IMG/VR virus record: IMGVR_UViG_3300049629_001818 | Coordinates: 46,212 to 110,211 of that record | DNA from: a virus | DNA: 64,000 bases | Reading direction: 5' to 3' (one strand) | In this document: positions 34,959 through 44,590 of the stretch, piece after piece | Numbering within the stretch: position 1 is the first letter of the stretch | How the letters are laid out: each line of letters opens with the position of its first letter | The notes under the pieces: generated by a model | The model's input: only the letters and a program-made list of their open reading frames with translations | What the model was told of the DNA's origin: nothing | Database searches by the model: none | Made by a program: the position numbers and the translations under genes

Positions 34959-37900
34959 ATGTCTATATTCGTTCTCAATAATAATGCGGTATTTCCAAAC
35001 GCTGATGGTTTAATTAATCAACAAACAGCTAAAATACTATACACAGGATCCACAATCGGTAAGTCAAATCCTATAAGTGGTGTTGTAGATAGTTGTCGTA
35101 TTAGAAATTTGAGTTATATACAAGAATCATCAGCTAGAATTGATAATAATAATCCGACTGAATTCACCATAACACTTAACTCGAATTCTACATTAAATGC
35201 TAAATTTTTGAGTGTTACCTCATCATATGGTTTGGAAAACTTTTCTAAAGGAGTATTATTCATAGGAACTTTATTTGGAGGAACTCAAAGTAAAGATATT
35301 TCTGGAACTTATAAGATTAATTCTCTATTAACACAAACACTTGGTAATCTACCAGTTTCAAAGAATATAAATATCCAACCCTACACACAAAGTGGTGCTC
35401 TTTCTGGTCTGACTAGCTCATCTACTTTTAGTTTTGATAACTTTATTCAACCAGAAATTTTCACACTCAATAAATTACAAATAAAAAATTCAAAAATCTA
35501 CTCTGGTTTTTACAAAAGAGCTCTGTTCGAATCAAATGATTTCAATTCTGAACAAGAGGATTTACCAATAAATGATAGAGAGAAGATTTCCAAGCTAAGA
35601 ATTTCAAATACTATTCTTTCTAAAACAAACAATTTTATTCAAACAACATTACATAAATCTATTGTTACTTCAGGTAATTTTATCAGTGGGTTAGTGAACA
35701 GTTCTATTTGGAAGAACACCGAATTTCTATCCGGAGTTTTTAACAATTCTACCTGGGTTTCTGGAACTTTTTCTGGTAGATTCTTATCTAGTTATACTTA
35801 CTCATCTACTTCTCTGTCTTTTAATAATCTTTGGAAAGCTTGGTATAATGGTAACTTTCTTTCGGGTGATTTCGAAAAATCACTCTGGATAGATGGGAAA
35901 TTTTCATCAGGTAACTTCTACGAATCTGTGTGGCTAAGTGGTACTTTTTCTGATGGATCGCTCGGTTCTGAAAACCTCAAAGCTAACCAAACATCTTTTG
36001 GAACTATTTTAAACACAACTGGATACGGGAGAACTTCTTCAACTTGGATAAACGGTGTTGTTAAAAATGGTGTTATTGGTGGTTCAAGTTTTGTTGAGTG
36101 GTTAGGTGGTAACTTCAACTCAGGTGAAGTAAGAGGTGATAGTGGATTTTATACTACTTGGAAAAACGGCATTTTCAACTCAGGAAGAATAAACGGGAAT
36201 GTTATTTGGCAAGGTGGAAATTTTAATAACGGGTCTTTCAACTCAACTTGGGGTCTTGGATCCGCGATGACTGCTTCAAATCATTTTGGTTGGCAGGGAG
36301 GCCGTTTCAATTCTGGAGTTTTTGGTTCAGGTGATGGATTAACAAACTCTAGTTGGTGGGATGGAGAGTTCTGGGGTGGTGTATTTAAGGGTAAGATCTG
36401 GAATAGTGGAAAGTTCTACAACGGCGATTTTATAGGTGGTTATACATCATCTGTTTTATCAGATGAGCAAGCGGCAAGAAATTATTTTACAGGTAGTTAC
36501 TGGGGATTATGGAAAAACGGATTAGTTATCGATAATTCTAACATGGGAACTACCGATAGAGATATCTTTACACCATTAAATATTTCTTCAGAGGTTAGAA
36601 ACCTATCAAGAGCAAATTTTCAAAATATGCTATGGGTCGATGGAACATTCAGTCATGATGTGGGTGTTATTTTCAATTCTTTGTGGCTACAAGGTAGATT
36701 TGTTAAAGGTAACTTCAGAAACTCTAGCTTTAACCCATGGGTGAATCGCGTAGGCCTGGTAGAGAATGAAACTTCCGCTTTATCTTTCAATTTAACACAA
36801 AGTTGTATTTGGAAAGGAGGTAATTTCATTGATAGTCACTTCTATATCTCAGAGTGGCAAGATGGTGTGTTCCAATCTGGAACAATGACAGCGGGAATAT
36901 GGCACACGGGTGTTTGGGAATATGGATTCGCTAACAATATCTTGTGGAAAGGTGGTAGATGGAGAAACGGTAACTGGAACGGAACACCATTCACAAGTCC
37001 GTCACCTGCTCTAGAAGAAAAAACTTCCATCTATCTTAAAAGAGTGAATAGTTTTATATCTTCTACATCCAGTATGTGGGATAAGGTTCACTATATGAAC
37101 GTTGGATCTTTTTCTGTGAATTCAACCGAAATAGTGAATTTTGGATTTAATCCATCTTCCACGGAATACTATACACAAACGTCCAACGCATCTTTAACTG
37201 ATTGGACTTTATCATCTTCAGCTCTTATACCAACCGGAACATTCTTACCTCTACAATTTTCAGAGCATCTTATCCCACAAGTATGGGAATGTAATGACAC
37301 TTCTTGTCAAATATCTAGAAATGTTTTTAGAGATACAAGTTTCACCTACCGTATAACAATAACAGCTAGATGCTATAGAAGTGTTACAAACCCTACCGAT
37401 CCAACTAATGTTTATTTATTTGCTAAGATTGGTTCTTTCACTCAATCAGAAATACTACCAAGTAGTGGTGAACCTGGATATTGGTCAGGGAATTTTCCTG
37501 CTTTCTCACCATTATCAACAACACCAATAGCTACCGATTATAGTATTGGAACACCTTTAATACATTTGAATAATACACTAACAGATTATATTTTTGATTA
37601 TTCTCCAAAAATTTCTGACGATAAAGATTTAATTATTCAAGCTTACAATTTCAATCCGGGTTTCTTTGCTGGGGTTGAAATCACGAATATCTCAATTCAT
37701 AAAATTATATCAAACTATAACCAAGTCTATAATAATAAACTTACGAATTCTTCTACATCTACTGCACCAACACTGGCATTTTCTGATTTACCAAACACAA
37801 GTTATAACACACCCTCTGATAATGGTTCAGTTGTGAGAATGAATTTTGGTAATGGTGTTTTTGAAAAAGGTATTTGGGAGAATGGAGTATGGAATAATGG

Positions 37901-39446
37901 TTGGAGAGGAGATGAACATTCGTGGACTTTTAGTAGCTGTTCAAACTTTATACAAACAAGTCAATTCACATACACGTTAAGAATAGAAGGTGAAAATAGC
38001 AAAAACTTTACTGTAGGTGAAAAGGTGAGTATTTCTAATATTGCGGGAATTGACGTTAATCAAGAATTCACTCTTATTAAATCTTCAGCAACTATCTTGG
38101 AAAAAAGTTCAGAATTCATAAGGGTTGAATTTGTGTCGAACACACCACTTCGTAGTATAGTAAAAGATTCACAAGATCATCCGATAAAAGTATCCAAAAA
38201 TGTTTGGCTAAGTGGAGCATTCCTAAATGGATATTTTTCGGGAATTATGATCTATGGACTAATCAATGGATATCCCGAGAATTTACTTATGGAATCTACA
38301 CATCTTGTAGATGGTGTTTTTGAAGGTGGTCAGATTTCAGATTCTGGTCAAGATAAATGTCTCATTCAGAGTTTGAAGTTTTCTGATGGATCATATCTTG
38401 TACAACCCGATAAAATCGATCCTAACTATTCTTCTCTATACAAAACGCCTTTGCGTATGATTGGTGCTAGAAACAGAAGATATAACTCATGGATTAATCT
38501 TTCATGGAATCAGTCTCAAAGAACAAATACCTACGATAACCTAAACTATTTTTCGGAATTTTTCGATAAATCTATTAAATACTTAAACCACACTTCTTAT
38601 ACGACCGATAATATTTTAAGAATCTCAGCAAATATTAGGAATATTTCAAATACTAGTGTATCAAGCTATAGTCTAGGAAAAAAATTCTCACCCGTAGTTT
38701 CTAAAATATCTCAATCTGGACAATTTAATTATGTAACAAATATTAAAAATGGGGTGCCACAATTATCAAACACCTCTAATTTATTAGAGTTTTTCTCAAG
38801 GGGCTGGACATATTCATATTCCATGAATAATATTTTCAATCTTCAATCAGCTACATTTACATCTAACTATAACATCACGGATCCTGATTTCTCTAACTTA
38901 TTACTTGTAGAAACGTCGGCGTCCGCTTCTGGTTCTGGTTTTTCTTCTTGGAACTTTTCAAATAAAAATTCAACTATATCTAGAGAAAGATATTCTCTTG
39001 TAGAGTTTGAGGTTTATACACACTCAGGTTCAAGTGTTGTGGATTTTATGAACTTCGGAACTTCTTCAAACAAATATCCCAGAATATATCTGAATAATAA
39101 GCCTATAGATAATCTACCCAATCTTTTATCTACACCAGTTGATCATCTGTCTTATACTTCGAGTGTTAAAAGGGAATACTTCTTCAATTTAGAAAAACTT
39201 GACTTTTCTATATTGGGTGGATCGGATTTCGATTCGGGTTGGTCTTCACCCTCTTCTCAAATCTATTTTTCTCGAATAAATTTCTATGAAGTTGATAGAA
39301 TTCCGTTTTTTAATTACTATTTGGACTCATCAGGAACTGATAGAATTGATAGGTTTATGAAATCACCTACTAAAGCTATTGCCCCAAGAATTGATTATAG
39401 TCGTCTAGATTTTGATTTCATAGGAAATGTTCAGATTTACAGATAG
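34959..39446 (+). CDS. Giant virion protein with aromatic pentapeptide-type repeats (1495 aa)
   Basis: A 1495-aa protein with long arrays of [F/W]xxGx pentads: residues ~249-497 (e.g. SLWIDGKFSSGNF, NVIWQGGNFNNGSF, KIWNSGKFYNGDF), ~557-670 and a short block at ~963-982 (GVFEKGIWENGVWNNGW). Read as GxFxx this matches the pentapeptide-repeat layout, with Gly at i-2 and Phe or Trp at i, suggesting a beta-helix. Non-repeat regions between and after look like beta-sandwich domains. The 48257 protein carries the same repeat. Probably a tail fibre, baseplate spike or decoration. It stops 2 nt before the convergent DnaJ gene. Confidence 0.72.
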   Translation: MSIFVLNNNAVFPNADGLINQQTAKILYTGSTIGKSNPISGVVDSCRIRNLSYIQESSARIDNNNPTEFTITLNSNSTLNAKFLSVTSSYGLENFSKGVLFIGTLFGGTQSKDISGTYKINSLLTQTLGNLPVSKNINIQPYTQSGALSGLTSSSTFSFDNFIQPEIFTLNKLQIKNSKIYSGFYKRALFESNDFNSEQEDLPINDREKISKLRISNTILSKTNNFIQTTLHKSIVTSGNFISGLVNSSIWKNTEFLSGVFNNSTWVSGTFSGRFLSSYTYSSTSLSFNNLWKAWYNGNFLSGDFEKSLWIDGKFSSGNFYESVWLSGTFSDGSLGSENLKANQTSFGTILNTTGYGRTSSTWINGVVKNGVIGGSSFVEWLGGNFNSGEVRGDSGFYTTWKNGIFNSGRINGNVIWQGGNFNNGSFNSTWGLGSAMTASNHFGWQGGRFNSGVFGSGDGLTNSSWWDGEFWGGVFKGKIWNSGKFYNGDFIGGYTSSVLSDEQAARNYFTGSYWGLWKNGLVIDNSNMGTTDRDIFTPLNISSEVRNLSRANFQNMLWVDGTFSHDVGVIFNSLWLQGRFVKGNFRNSSFNPWVNRVGLVENETSALSFNLTQSCIWKGGNFIDSHFYISEWQDGVFQSGTMTAGIWHTGVWEYGFANNILWKGGRWRNGNWNGTPFTSPSPALEEKTSIYLKRVNSFISSTSSMWDKVHYMNVGSFSVNSTEIVNFGFNPSSTEYYTQTSNASLTDWTLSSSALIPTGTFLPLQFSEHLIPQVWECNDTSCQISRNVFRDTSFTYRITITARCYRSVTNPTDPTNVYLFAKIGSFTQSEILPSSGEPGYWSGNFPAFSPLSTTPIATDYSIGTPLIHLNNTLTDYIFDYSPKISDDKDLIIQAYNFNPGFFAGVEITNISIHKIISNYNQVYNNKLTNSSTSTAPTLAFSDLPNTSYNTPSDNGSVVRMNFGNGVFEKGIWENGVWNNGWRGDEHSWTFSSCSNFIQTSQFTYTLRIEGENSKNFTVGEKVSISNIAGIDVNQEFTLIKSSATILEKSSEFIRVEFVSNTPLRSIVKDSQDHPIKVSKNVWLSGAFLNGYFSGIMIYGLINGYPENLLMESTHLVDGVFEGGQISDSGQDKCLIQSLKFSDGSYLVQPDKIDPNYSSLYKTPLRMIGARNRRYNSWINLSWNQSQRTNTYDNLNYFSEFFDKSIKYLNHTSYTTDNILRISANIRNISNTSVSSYSLGKKFSPVVSKISQSGQFNYVTNIKNGVPQLSNTSNLLEFFSRGWTYSYSMNNIFNLQSATFTSNYNITDPDFSNLLLVETSASASGSGFSSWNFSNKNSTISRERYSLVEFEVYTHSGSSVVDFMNFGTSSNKYPRIYLNNKPIDNLPNLLSTPVDHLSYTSSVKREYFFNLEKLDFSILGGSDFDSGWSSPSSQIYFSRINFYEVDRIPFFNYYLDSSGTDRIDRFMKSPTKAIAPRIDYSRLDFDFIGNVQIYR

Positions 39447-39448
39447 AA

Positions 39449-40174
39449 TTAACTTTTCTTTATTAGAAAAAGATGTCCTGATTTACCTTGAGAAGTAACA
39501 GATATATTACCCATCGATTCAATTTTTAGAAACTTTTCACCTTTTGGGAACTTTATTTTTTCTAACTTTTGATTACCTAGGATTCTTCTTTTACCTTGAC
39601 AGTCACCACAAATGATTGATCCAGTTTTTCCTTTGCCTTCACAAAAACTACATACCTCATCTCTCCAATCCTTACCAGTTCCTTCACAGAAATCACAACC
39701 ATCTTCGTTTTCAAATTGTCTTAGTATATTACCATTTTCATCCTTGATAACTATTTTTCCTCTGAGATCTAGACCGGTTCCTTTACAAGATTTACAAGTA
39801 ACCCATCTTTGATATTCTACAACACCTCCAAAATTTTTTTCAACTTCTAGATGTATATGTAGATCTGTTTCAGATTTGATCTTATCGAACTTACCCTTCT
39901 CCCAAGTTTTTGATAATATAGTTTGTTCATAGTTTTTAAACTCATTTACAAGTTTATAGTTTTTACCAAAACGACTTCTTTTATCCCAATCTTTTCTTAG
40001 CTTTTCGTTACTGAAAATTTCGTAGGCTTCGTTTATCTGTGAGAATAGATTACTATCTCCACCAACATCTGGGTGTAGTTTTTTAGATAGTTTATAATAT
40101 TTTTTTTTAATTTCGTCAGACGTAGCATCTTTATCCACACCAAGTATCTGGTAATAGTTTTTTTCTAAATCCAT
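39449..40174 (-). CDS. dnaJ: DnaJ-like co-chaperone (J domain plus zinc fingers)
   Basis: A 241-aa short DnaJ. The J domain is at residues ~5-68 with HPD at 34-36. Four zinc-binding CxxC pairs follow: Cys127/130 (CKSCKGTG), Cys160/163 (CDFCEGTG), Cys175/178 (CSFCEGKG) and Cys189/192. There is no Gly/Phe linker and the C-terminal substrate domain is much reduced compared with cellular DnaJ (~370 aa). It would recruit and stimulate host DnaK, perhaps for virion protein folding or replication-complex remodelling. It is third in a tight minus-strand run after gp46 and bS21 (16-nt gap). Confidence 0.9.
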   Translation of the reverse strand: MDLEKNYYQILGVDKDATSDEIKKKYYKLSKKLHPDVGGDSNLFSQINEAYEIFSNEKLRKDWDKRSRFGKNYKLVNEFKNYEQTILSKTWEKGKFDKIKSETDLHIHLEVEKNFGGVVEYQRWVTCKSCKGTGLDLRGKIVIKDENGNILRQFENEDGCDFCEGTGKDWRDEVCSFCEGKGKTGSIICGDCQGKRRILGNQKLEKIKFPKGEKFLKIESMGNISVTSQGKSGHLFLIKKS

Positions 40175-40190
40175 ACTCTATTTATGCGAA

Positions 40191-40382
40191 TTAATCTTTT
40201 GGTGATAAGAAGTTTTTCTCAACATAGATAGCTTTTCTGATCTCTTCTCTACGAACAACTGATTTTTTCTTGAACTCTTTTCTATTTCTGAGTTCTTTAA
40301 TAACTCCCACTCTATCAAATTTTCTCTTGAATATTTTCAGAGCTTTATCTATTGGGTCTTTACCTAGTTCTACTTTAATCAT
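40191..40382 (-). CDS. rpsU: Ribosomal protein bS21, phage-encoded
   Basis: A 63-aa basic protein with the bS21 pattern: VELGKDPIDKALKIFKRKF, then RVGVIKELRNRKEFKKKS, then RREEIRKAIYV. bS21 binds the 30S platform near the anti-Shine-Dalgarno end of 16S rRNA. Large phages are known to carry bS21, where it is thought to enter host ribosomes. In Bacteroidetes bS21 helps hide the anti-SD sequence. The upstream region has TATATA 4 nt before the ATG and no SD in the leader. The sequence seems intact and full-length. Confidence 0.88.
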   Translation of the reverse strand: MIKVELGKDPIDKALKIFKRKFDRVGVIKELRNRKEFKKKSVVRREEIRKAIYVEKNFLSPKD

Positions 40383-40386
40383 AACT

Positions 40387-40392
40387 TATATA
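40387..40392 (-). promoter_or_regulatory. TATATA element before bS21
   Basis: TATATA 4 nt upstream of the minus-strand ATG ending at 40382, inside the 14-nt gap after gp46. It would allow bS21 and dnaJ to be expressed apart from gp46. Confidence 0.5.
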
Positions 40393-40396
40393 TCTT

Positions 40397-42100
40397 TTAT
40401 TGGATCTCCTGGGTAGAAGTTTCGGTTATTTGTGAAAAAACATCTTTATTCACACTGATAATTCTATCAAAAAACTCACCACTCATCAGGGCGTGATGAA
40501 CTACAAATATACTTATCTTATAGTTGTTAGCAAAATCTTTAAGTAATAATAAAATAGACTCAATACCTTCGAGATCTATCGATGAGAAAACTTCATCAAG
40601 AAAAAGAATATTGATATGTCTTTTAGTTCGTATCATTTTCAGATAAGCTATCATAATACAAATGTTGATTCTTTTATTTTCACCAGTCGATAGACTATCT
40701 TGTTCAATTACTTCATTTAGGTTTTTAATCTCAGCGTTGAAGTTTTGATCTAACACTACTTGAAATGGTATTCTCATTTTACGTAAATTTTCAGCTACAA
40801 AATGATTGATAGGTTCGATGATTTTAGAAATAATACTTTTTTTAACACCATCTTCACTCAATATTTTAGAAAGTTCTTTGTAATAAACTTCTTTTTCTTG
40901 TAAAATTACGTTTTCACCAGATACAACATCCATCTTAGAAAGAAGTTCTGATTTGGTATTCTCAAACTCTTGTGTAGTATGACTTTGAGTAGAACCTGAG
41001 TTTTTTTTCTGTGTGAGTTGATCGATTTGTGATTTGTAGTTACGAAGTAAATAAGTTAAATCGTTGAAGTTTGTAGTTACATCAACGGTCAATTCTCCAA
41101 GTTTCTTTTTCTTTTCTCCCAAAGAAGTTATATTTTGTGTAATCTGCTCTAATATTTTTTGGATACCTTGTTTTTTCTGATCTAGTTCATTTCTTAAATC
41201 AGCAAAGAATTGACCATCGAAAGAAACTTTACAAGTGGGACACTTTCCTGAGTTGTAAAGTGATATTTCTCGATCGACATTATTTAAATTATTTCTGATT
41301 TTATAGAGTTCCTCTTTCTCTTTATCAAGGTGTGTGTTTATCTCAGTTTCTTTAAGTGCTATTTTATCCTTTTTTTCCTTCAATAACTTATACTCTTCTT
41401 TTCTTTTTTCTATTTCAGCATTGAGAACTGAGATCTCTTGATCAAGATCTTCTTTTTCTCTTTCGAGCGCTTTTTGAATAGACATATCAATTGAACGTAT
41501 AGAGCTAGCAAGGGATCCTATTTCAGCATCTAATCTAGCGAGTCCTATTTTATTGGTCTTATTAAGATCCTTCAAGATATCAGATAGAATATTGATTACT
41601 TCAAGGTTAAAAAGTTTATCTAAAAGAAGTTTCTTTTCCTCAGACGAGAGTGAAATAAAATTCTTAAAATCGTTGATAGATAGTGAAATAAAACTCTTGA
41701 AAGTTTCAATATCAATACCAACTAGTTTTTCTATTCTTTCATCCAGTGAAGCTTTACCAGCTTTATCGATTTCAAGACCATTTTCAAGAACTCTCAAAAC
41801 ATTCGGAGATATCCCACGAATAACTTCGATTTCAGATCCAGAAGATTTAAATTTTATTTTGTTCAAAAGCTCACCGTTTATTCTATTTGGTAATAGGGAT
41901 GATTTAGTCCATTTTTTATTTTTCATGGATTTCACTTTTCCATAAAGTGAGTATTCTACACACTCAAGTATTGAACTTTTACCAGAACCGTTCGATCCAC
42001 AAAGAAGAATAAGTTCTCCTGCTTCAGTATTAAACTTTACAACTTGTTCTGTATTTCCAAATGATTTATATCCACGTATTGAAATTTCTTCTATAATCAT
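40397..42100 (-). CDS. Recombination nuclease ATPase subunit, T4 gp46 / Rad50 / SbcC-like
   Basis: A 567-aa SMC-type ATPase, close in length to T4 gp46. Walker A GSNGSGKS is at residues 35-42 and a zinc-hook CPTC near 289. Coiled coils flank the hook. The ABC signature STGENKR lies near 470, Walker B ILFLDEVF near 495 and the switch His in FVVHHAL. With a gp47/Mre11 partner (not in the window) it resects DNA ends for UvsX-driven recombination. It begins 40 nt from a TATATATA shared with a divergent gene and leads the bS21-dnaJ run. Confidence 0.92.
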   Translation of the reverse strand: MIIEEISIRGYKSFGNTEQVVKFNTEAGELILLCGSNGSGKSSILECVEYSLYGKVKSMKNKKWTKSSLLPNRINGELLNKIKFKSSGSEIEVIRGISPNVLRVLENGLEIDKAGKASLDERIEKLVGIDIETFKSFISLSINDFKNFISLSSEEKKLLLDKLFNLEVINILSDILKDLNKTNKIGLARLDAEIGSLASSIRSIDMSIQKALEREKEDLDQEISVLNAEIEKRKEEYKLLKEKKDKIALKETEINTHLDKEKEELYKIRNNLNNVDREISLYNSGKCPTCKVSFDGQFFADLRNELDQKKQGIQKILEQITQNITSLGEKKKKLGELTVDVTTNFNDLTYLLRNYKSQIDQLTQKKNSGSTQSHTTQEFENTKSELLSKMDVVSGENVILQEKEVYYKELSKILSEDGVKKSIISKIIEPINHFVAENLRKMRIPFQVVLDQNFNAEIKNLNEVIEQDSLSTGENKRINICIMIAYLKMIRTKRHINILFLDEVFSSIDLEGIESILLLLKDFANNYKISIFVVHHALMSGEFFDRIISVNKDVFSQITETSTQEIQ

Positions 42101-42140
42101 TCAAGTTTTATCATTTTTTCAAAAAAAGATTTAGTAAAAA

Positions 42141-42148
42141 TATATATA
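42141..42148. promoter_or_regulatory. TATATATA late-type promoter candidate, divergent region
   Basis: Lies 22 nt before the plus-strand ATG 42171 and 40 nt from the minus-strand gp46 ATG. Confidence 0.5.
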
Positions 42149-42170
42149 GATTAAAATAAAAATCAAGTTT

Positions 42171-42437
42171 ATGAAGCATTTAAAGACTTACGAATCGATG
42201 ATAGAGGATGATTACTCAGATTATGAGATGGGAGTAGATCCCTCTAATGAAATTGAGTATCATGATTTTCCATATGAACCTATGAATGTTCCCCTGTCAC
42301 CTTCTGAAACCAGAGAAGAGAGAGCAAAGAGAATAAAAGATGAATTTCCTTATAATCCTATTAAAAAAGGGGAAGGTGATGGATTATCAAGAAAAGAGAG
42401 GGAAAAAGAAATTATAAAAAGATTTCCAGAAAAATAA
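42171..42437 (+). CDS. Small acidic hypothetical protein, 88 aa
   Basis: Unrecognised, highly charged and probably disordered protein (Glu/Asp/Lys/Arg-rich, few hydrophobics after residue 15). The N terminus MKHLKTYESMIEDDYSDYE fits the short N-terminal motif described in the findings. It sits 13 nt before the Thr-Pro protein gene and probably shares its promoter. Confidence 0.65.
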   Translation: MKHLKTYESMIEDDYSDYEMGVDPSNEIEYHDFPYEPMNVPLSPSETREERAKRIKDEFPYNPIKKGEGDGLSRKEREKEIIKRFPEK

Positions 42438-42450
42438 TTCCTAAATTTAT

Positions 42451-44568
42451 ATGACCGAGACACCCACAGAAACACCCACCATAACCCCAACAGAAACATC
42501 TACACCCACTCCAAGTCCAGTCACAAACTCTGGATATCCATTTATATTACTAGATCTTCCATATACATTTCCTTCTTCAGGCAATGCTATAATGAACGGT
42601 TCAGGTGGTGCCACAATGGGTATCACTAAAATCAACGAACTGGGTTTAACAGGGAGAGGATTTTATTTTAATAGTATTGACGCAGATGGTGTGGATAGAA
42701 GTTCGTATTTCCAAAGTTTTTTGAATCAAGGTGTGACTATAAGTTTCACACAATATAGTAATACTGCCATTTACTCAGGTGACACACAATCATTCAAATC
42801 GTGGAGTTTTACGGCTAGTGGGACTGGTTTTGTTTTCGGTAGCAATATAGGAGTTCCCCCGTCAAACTCACCATCCGGACTAGCTACTATTGTCCAAACC
42901 AGTTCTTCAGATTTTTCATTTGGAGTCCCAGTTTATATTAGTTTGGGTAATATCGAATTATCCACACCAACACCAACACCTACAAATACAGAGACACCTA
43001 CAAATACACCAACAAATACTGAAACACCTACTGAAACACCTACACCGACAAATACTGAAACACCTACTGAAACACCTACTGAAACTCCAACACCTACAAA
43101 TACAGAGACACCTACAAATACACCTACAAATACCGAAACACCAACACCAACATCCACAAATACACCTACAAATACAGAGACACCCACAAATACACCCACA
43201 AATACTGAAACACCAACATCCACAAACACACCTACAAATACTGAAACACCTACTGAAACCCCTACACCGACAAATACTGAAACACCTACTGAAACACCTA
43301 CTGAAACTCCAACACCTACAAATACAGAGACACCTACAAATACACCCACAAATACCGAAACACCAACACCAACATCCACAAATACACCTACAAATACTGA
43401 AACACCAACAAACACACCAACAAATACCGAAACACCAGATGTCTCACCGAGTGAAACACCTACTCAGACACCAACAAACACACCAACAAATACCGAAACA
43501 CCTACAAATACACCTACACCCACAATAACACCTTCTTCTACGAACACCAGTGAGATTTGTGGAACTGTGTCTGGTACCATCAATGTTTTATTCTTAGGTG
43601 ACGCAAACGTAGATACTGTTGCATCAAACATTAATTCTTATATTAACACAGAAGGATTTTCGATAACATACTCTACTGTGAGTATGTCCACAACATATAG
43701 CGGAAGTGGTTTAACAAGTTCAGGTTATGATGTTGTGTTCATTTACACCAATGGTAGTCAAGTAGGTGCGTCTGGTCTTGGCAATTCACTACTTGAATTT
43801 GTGAATTCTGGTGGTCATATTATATCTGGAGTATTTTTATGGAATCTTTATCCTTCGGGATTTACACACTCATCACTCACACCATTTCTAGCCACAAACA
43901 CACAATCAACAATAGGAGGTAATTTCACATTTTCTACTTCTATATCTATTGCAGATGGGTTAAATTCAACTTTTGGTGGAACACCTTTCACAAACGGTGA
44001 TCCAACTCTTTCCAGCGGTGCGGTTCTTCACGCATCCTACACCCCGAGTGGAGTAAAGTTACTTGCGATAAAGGAAGTTGGTTGCTCAAAACTAATTGGT
44101 ATCAATACTTGGTTTGGTTCGATTACTAGTAATACATCCACTTTGTGTAAAATGCTTGGTAGATCTATACTATATTCGGTTGGCCAACTCCCCCAATACG
44201 AACCATCACCAAGCTCAACACCTAGCTCTACACCAACTTCTACGATAACTCCTTCAGTGACACCATCGGCAACAGTTACTCAGACACCAGATTCTACTTC
44301 TACGCCAACACCAACAAACACACCCACACCAACTTCCACAACAACACCTACACCCACACCTACACCAACTCCATCACCCGAAGTGACCACAACCACTTCA
44401 ACCACCACACAAGTAGTTCCAATAACAACACTACCACCTAACCAACCTTCGTCCGACACTTACTCAGGTGGAAATAAACAGTTCGCAAGCACTTACGGTT
44501 CAAAGCCAATGGGATTAAAAGTACCAATCCAACCAAGAACTAGAAGTAGAAGATTTTTCAGAGGCTAA
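42451..44568 (+). CDS. Thr-Pro-repeat virion protein with a Rossmann-like domain (705 aa)
   Basis: A 705-aa modular protein: a short Thr-Pro start (1-25), a beta-rich domain (~27-170), a long Thr-Pro/Asn/Glu repeat (~171-365), an alpha/beta domain (~370-585), more Thr-Pro (~590-650) and a basic tail ending in SRRFFRG. The alpha/beta domain ([44 protein letters not shown]) looks like a ThuA or glutamine-amidotransferase-like flavodoxin fold without an obvious nucleophile. The basic tail may anchor it in the virion. The repeat array holds a 222-bp tandem duplication. Confidence 0.72.
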   Translation: MTETPTETPTITPTETSTPTPSPVTNSGYPFILLDLPYTFPSSGNAIMNGSGGATMGITKINELGLTGRGFYFNSIDADGVDRSSYFQSFLNQGVTISFTQYSNTAIYSGDTQSFKSWSFTASGTGFVFGSNIGVPPSNSPSGLATIVQTSSSDFSFGVPVYISLGNIELSTPTPTPTNTETPTNTPTNTETPTETPTPTNTETPTETPTETPTPTNTETPTNTPTNTETPTPTSTNTPTNTETPTNTPTNTETPTSTNTPTNTETPTETPTPTNTETPTETPTETPTPTNTETPTNTPTNTETPTPTSTNTPTNTETPTNTPTNTETPDVSPSETPTQTPTNTPTNTETPTNTPTPTITPSSTNTSEICGTVSGTINVLFLGDANVDTVASNINSYINTEGFSITYSTVSMSTTYSGSGLTSSGYDVVFIYTNGSQVGASGLGNSLLEFVNSGGHIISGVFLWNLYPSGFTHSSLTPFLATNTQSTIGGNFTFSTSISIADGLNSTFGGTPFTNGDPTLSSGAVLHASYTPSGVKLLAIKEVGCSKLIGINTWFGSITSNTSTLCKMLGRSILYSVGQLPQYEPSPSSTPSSTPTSTITPSVTPSATVTQTPDSTSTPTPTNTPTPTSTTTPTPTPTPTPSPEVTTTTSTTTQVVPITTLPPNQPSSDTYSGGNKQFASTYGSKPMGLKVPIQPRTRSRRFFRG
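43015..43458 (+). repeat. 222-bp higher-order tandem duplication inside Thr-Pro repeats
   Basis: A 222-bp block (74 codons) starting near 43015 is repeated from 43237. The marker TACACCGACA occurs at 43041 and 43263, and the flanking order of Glu, Asn and Ser variants is the same in both copies. A few third-base changes separate them. The second copy fades out near 43437. Confidence 0.82.
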
Positions 44569-44578
44569 CCTTTCTAGA

Positions 44579-44586
44579 TATATAAA
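44579..44586 (+). promoter_or_regulatory. TATATAAA late-type promoter candidate
   Basis: Lies 4 nt before ATG 44591 of the RuvC-like gene. It is the copy closest to the T4 late TATAAATA. Confidence 0.55.
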
Positions 44587-44590
44587 TTAG

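Noticed and set aside
42933-43415. Minus-strand frame reading [18 protein letters not shown]
   Set aside because: It is the complement of the Thr-Pro array of the 42451 gene; the composition comes from the repeat, and there is no promoter or leader for it.
43015-43545. Possible CRISPR-like array
   Set aside because: The units are 6-12 nt in-frame Thr-Pro codons with no spacers of constant length and no cas genes.
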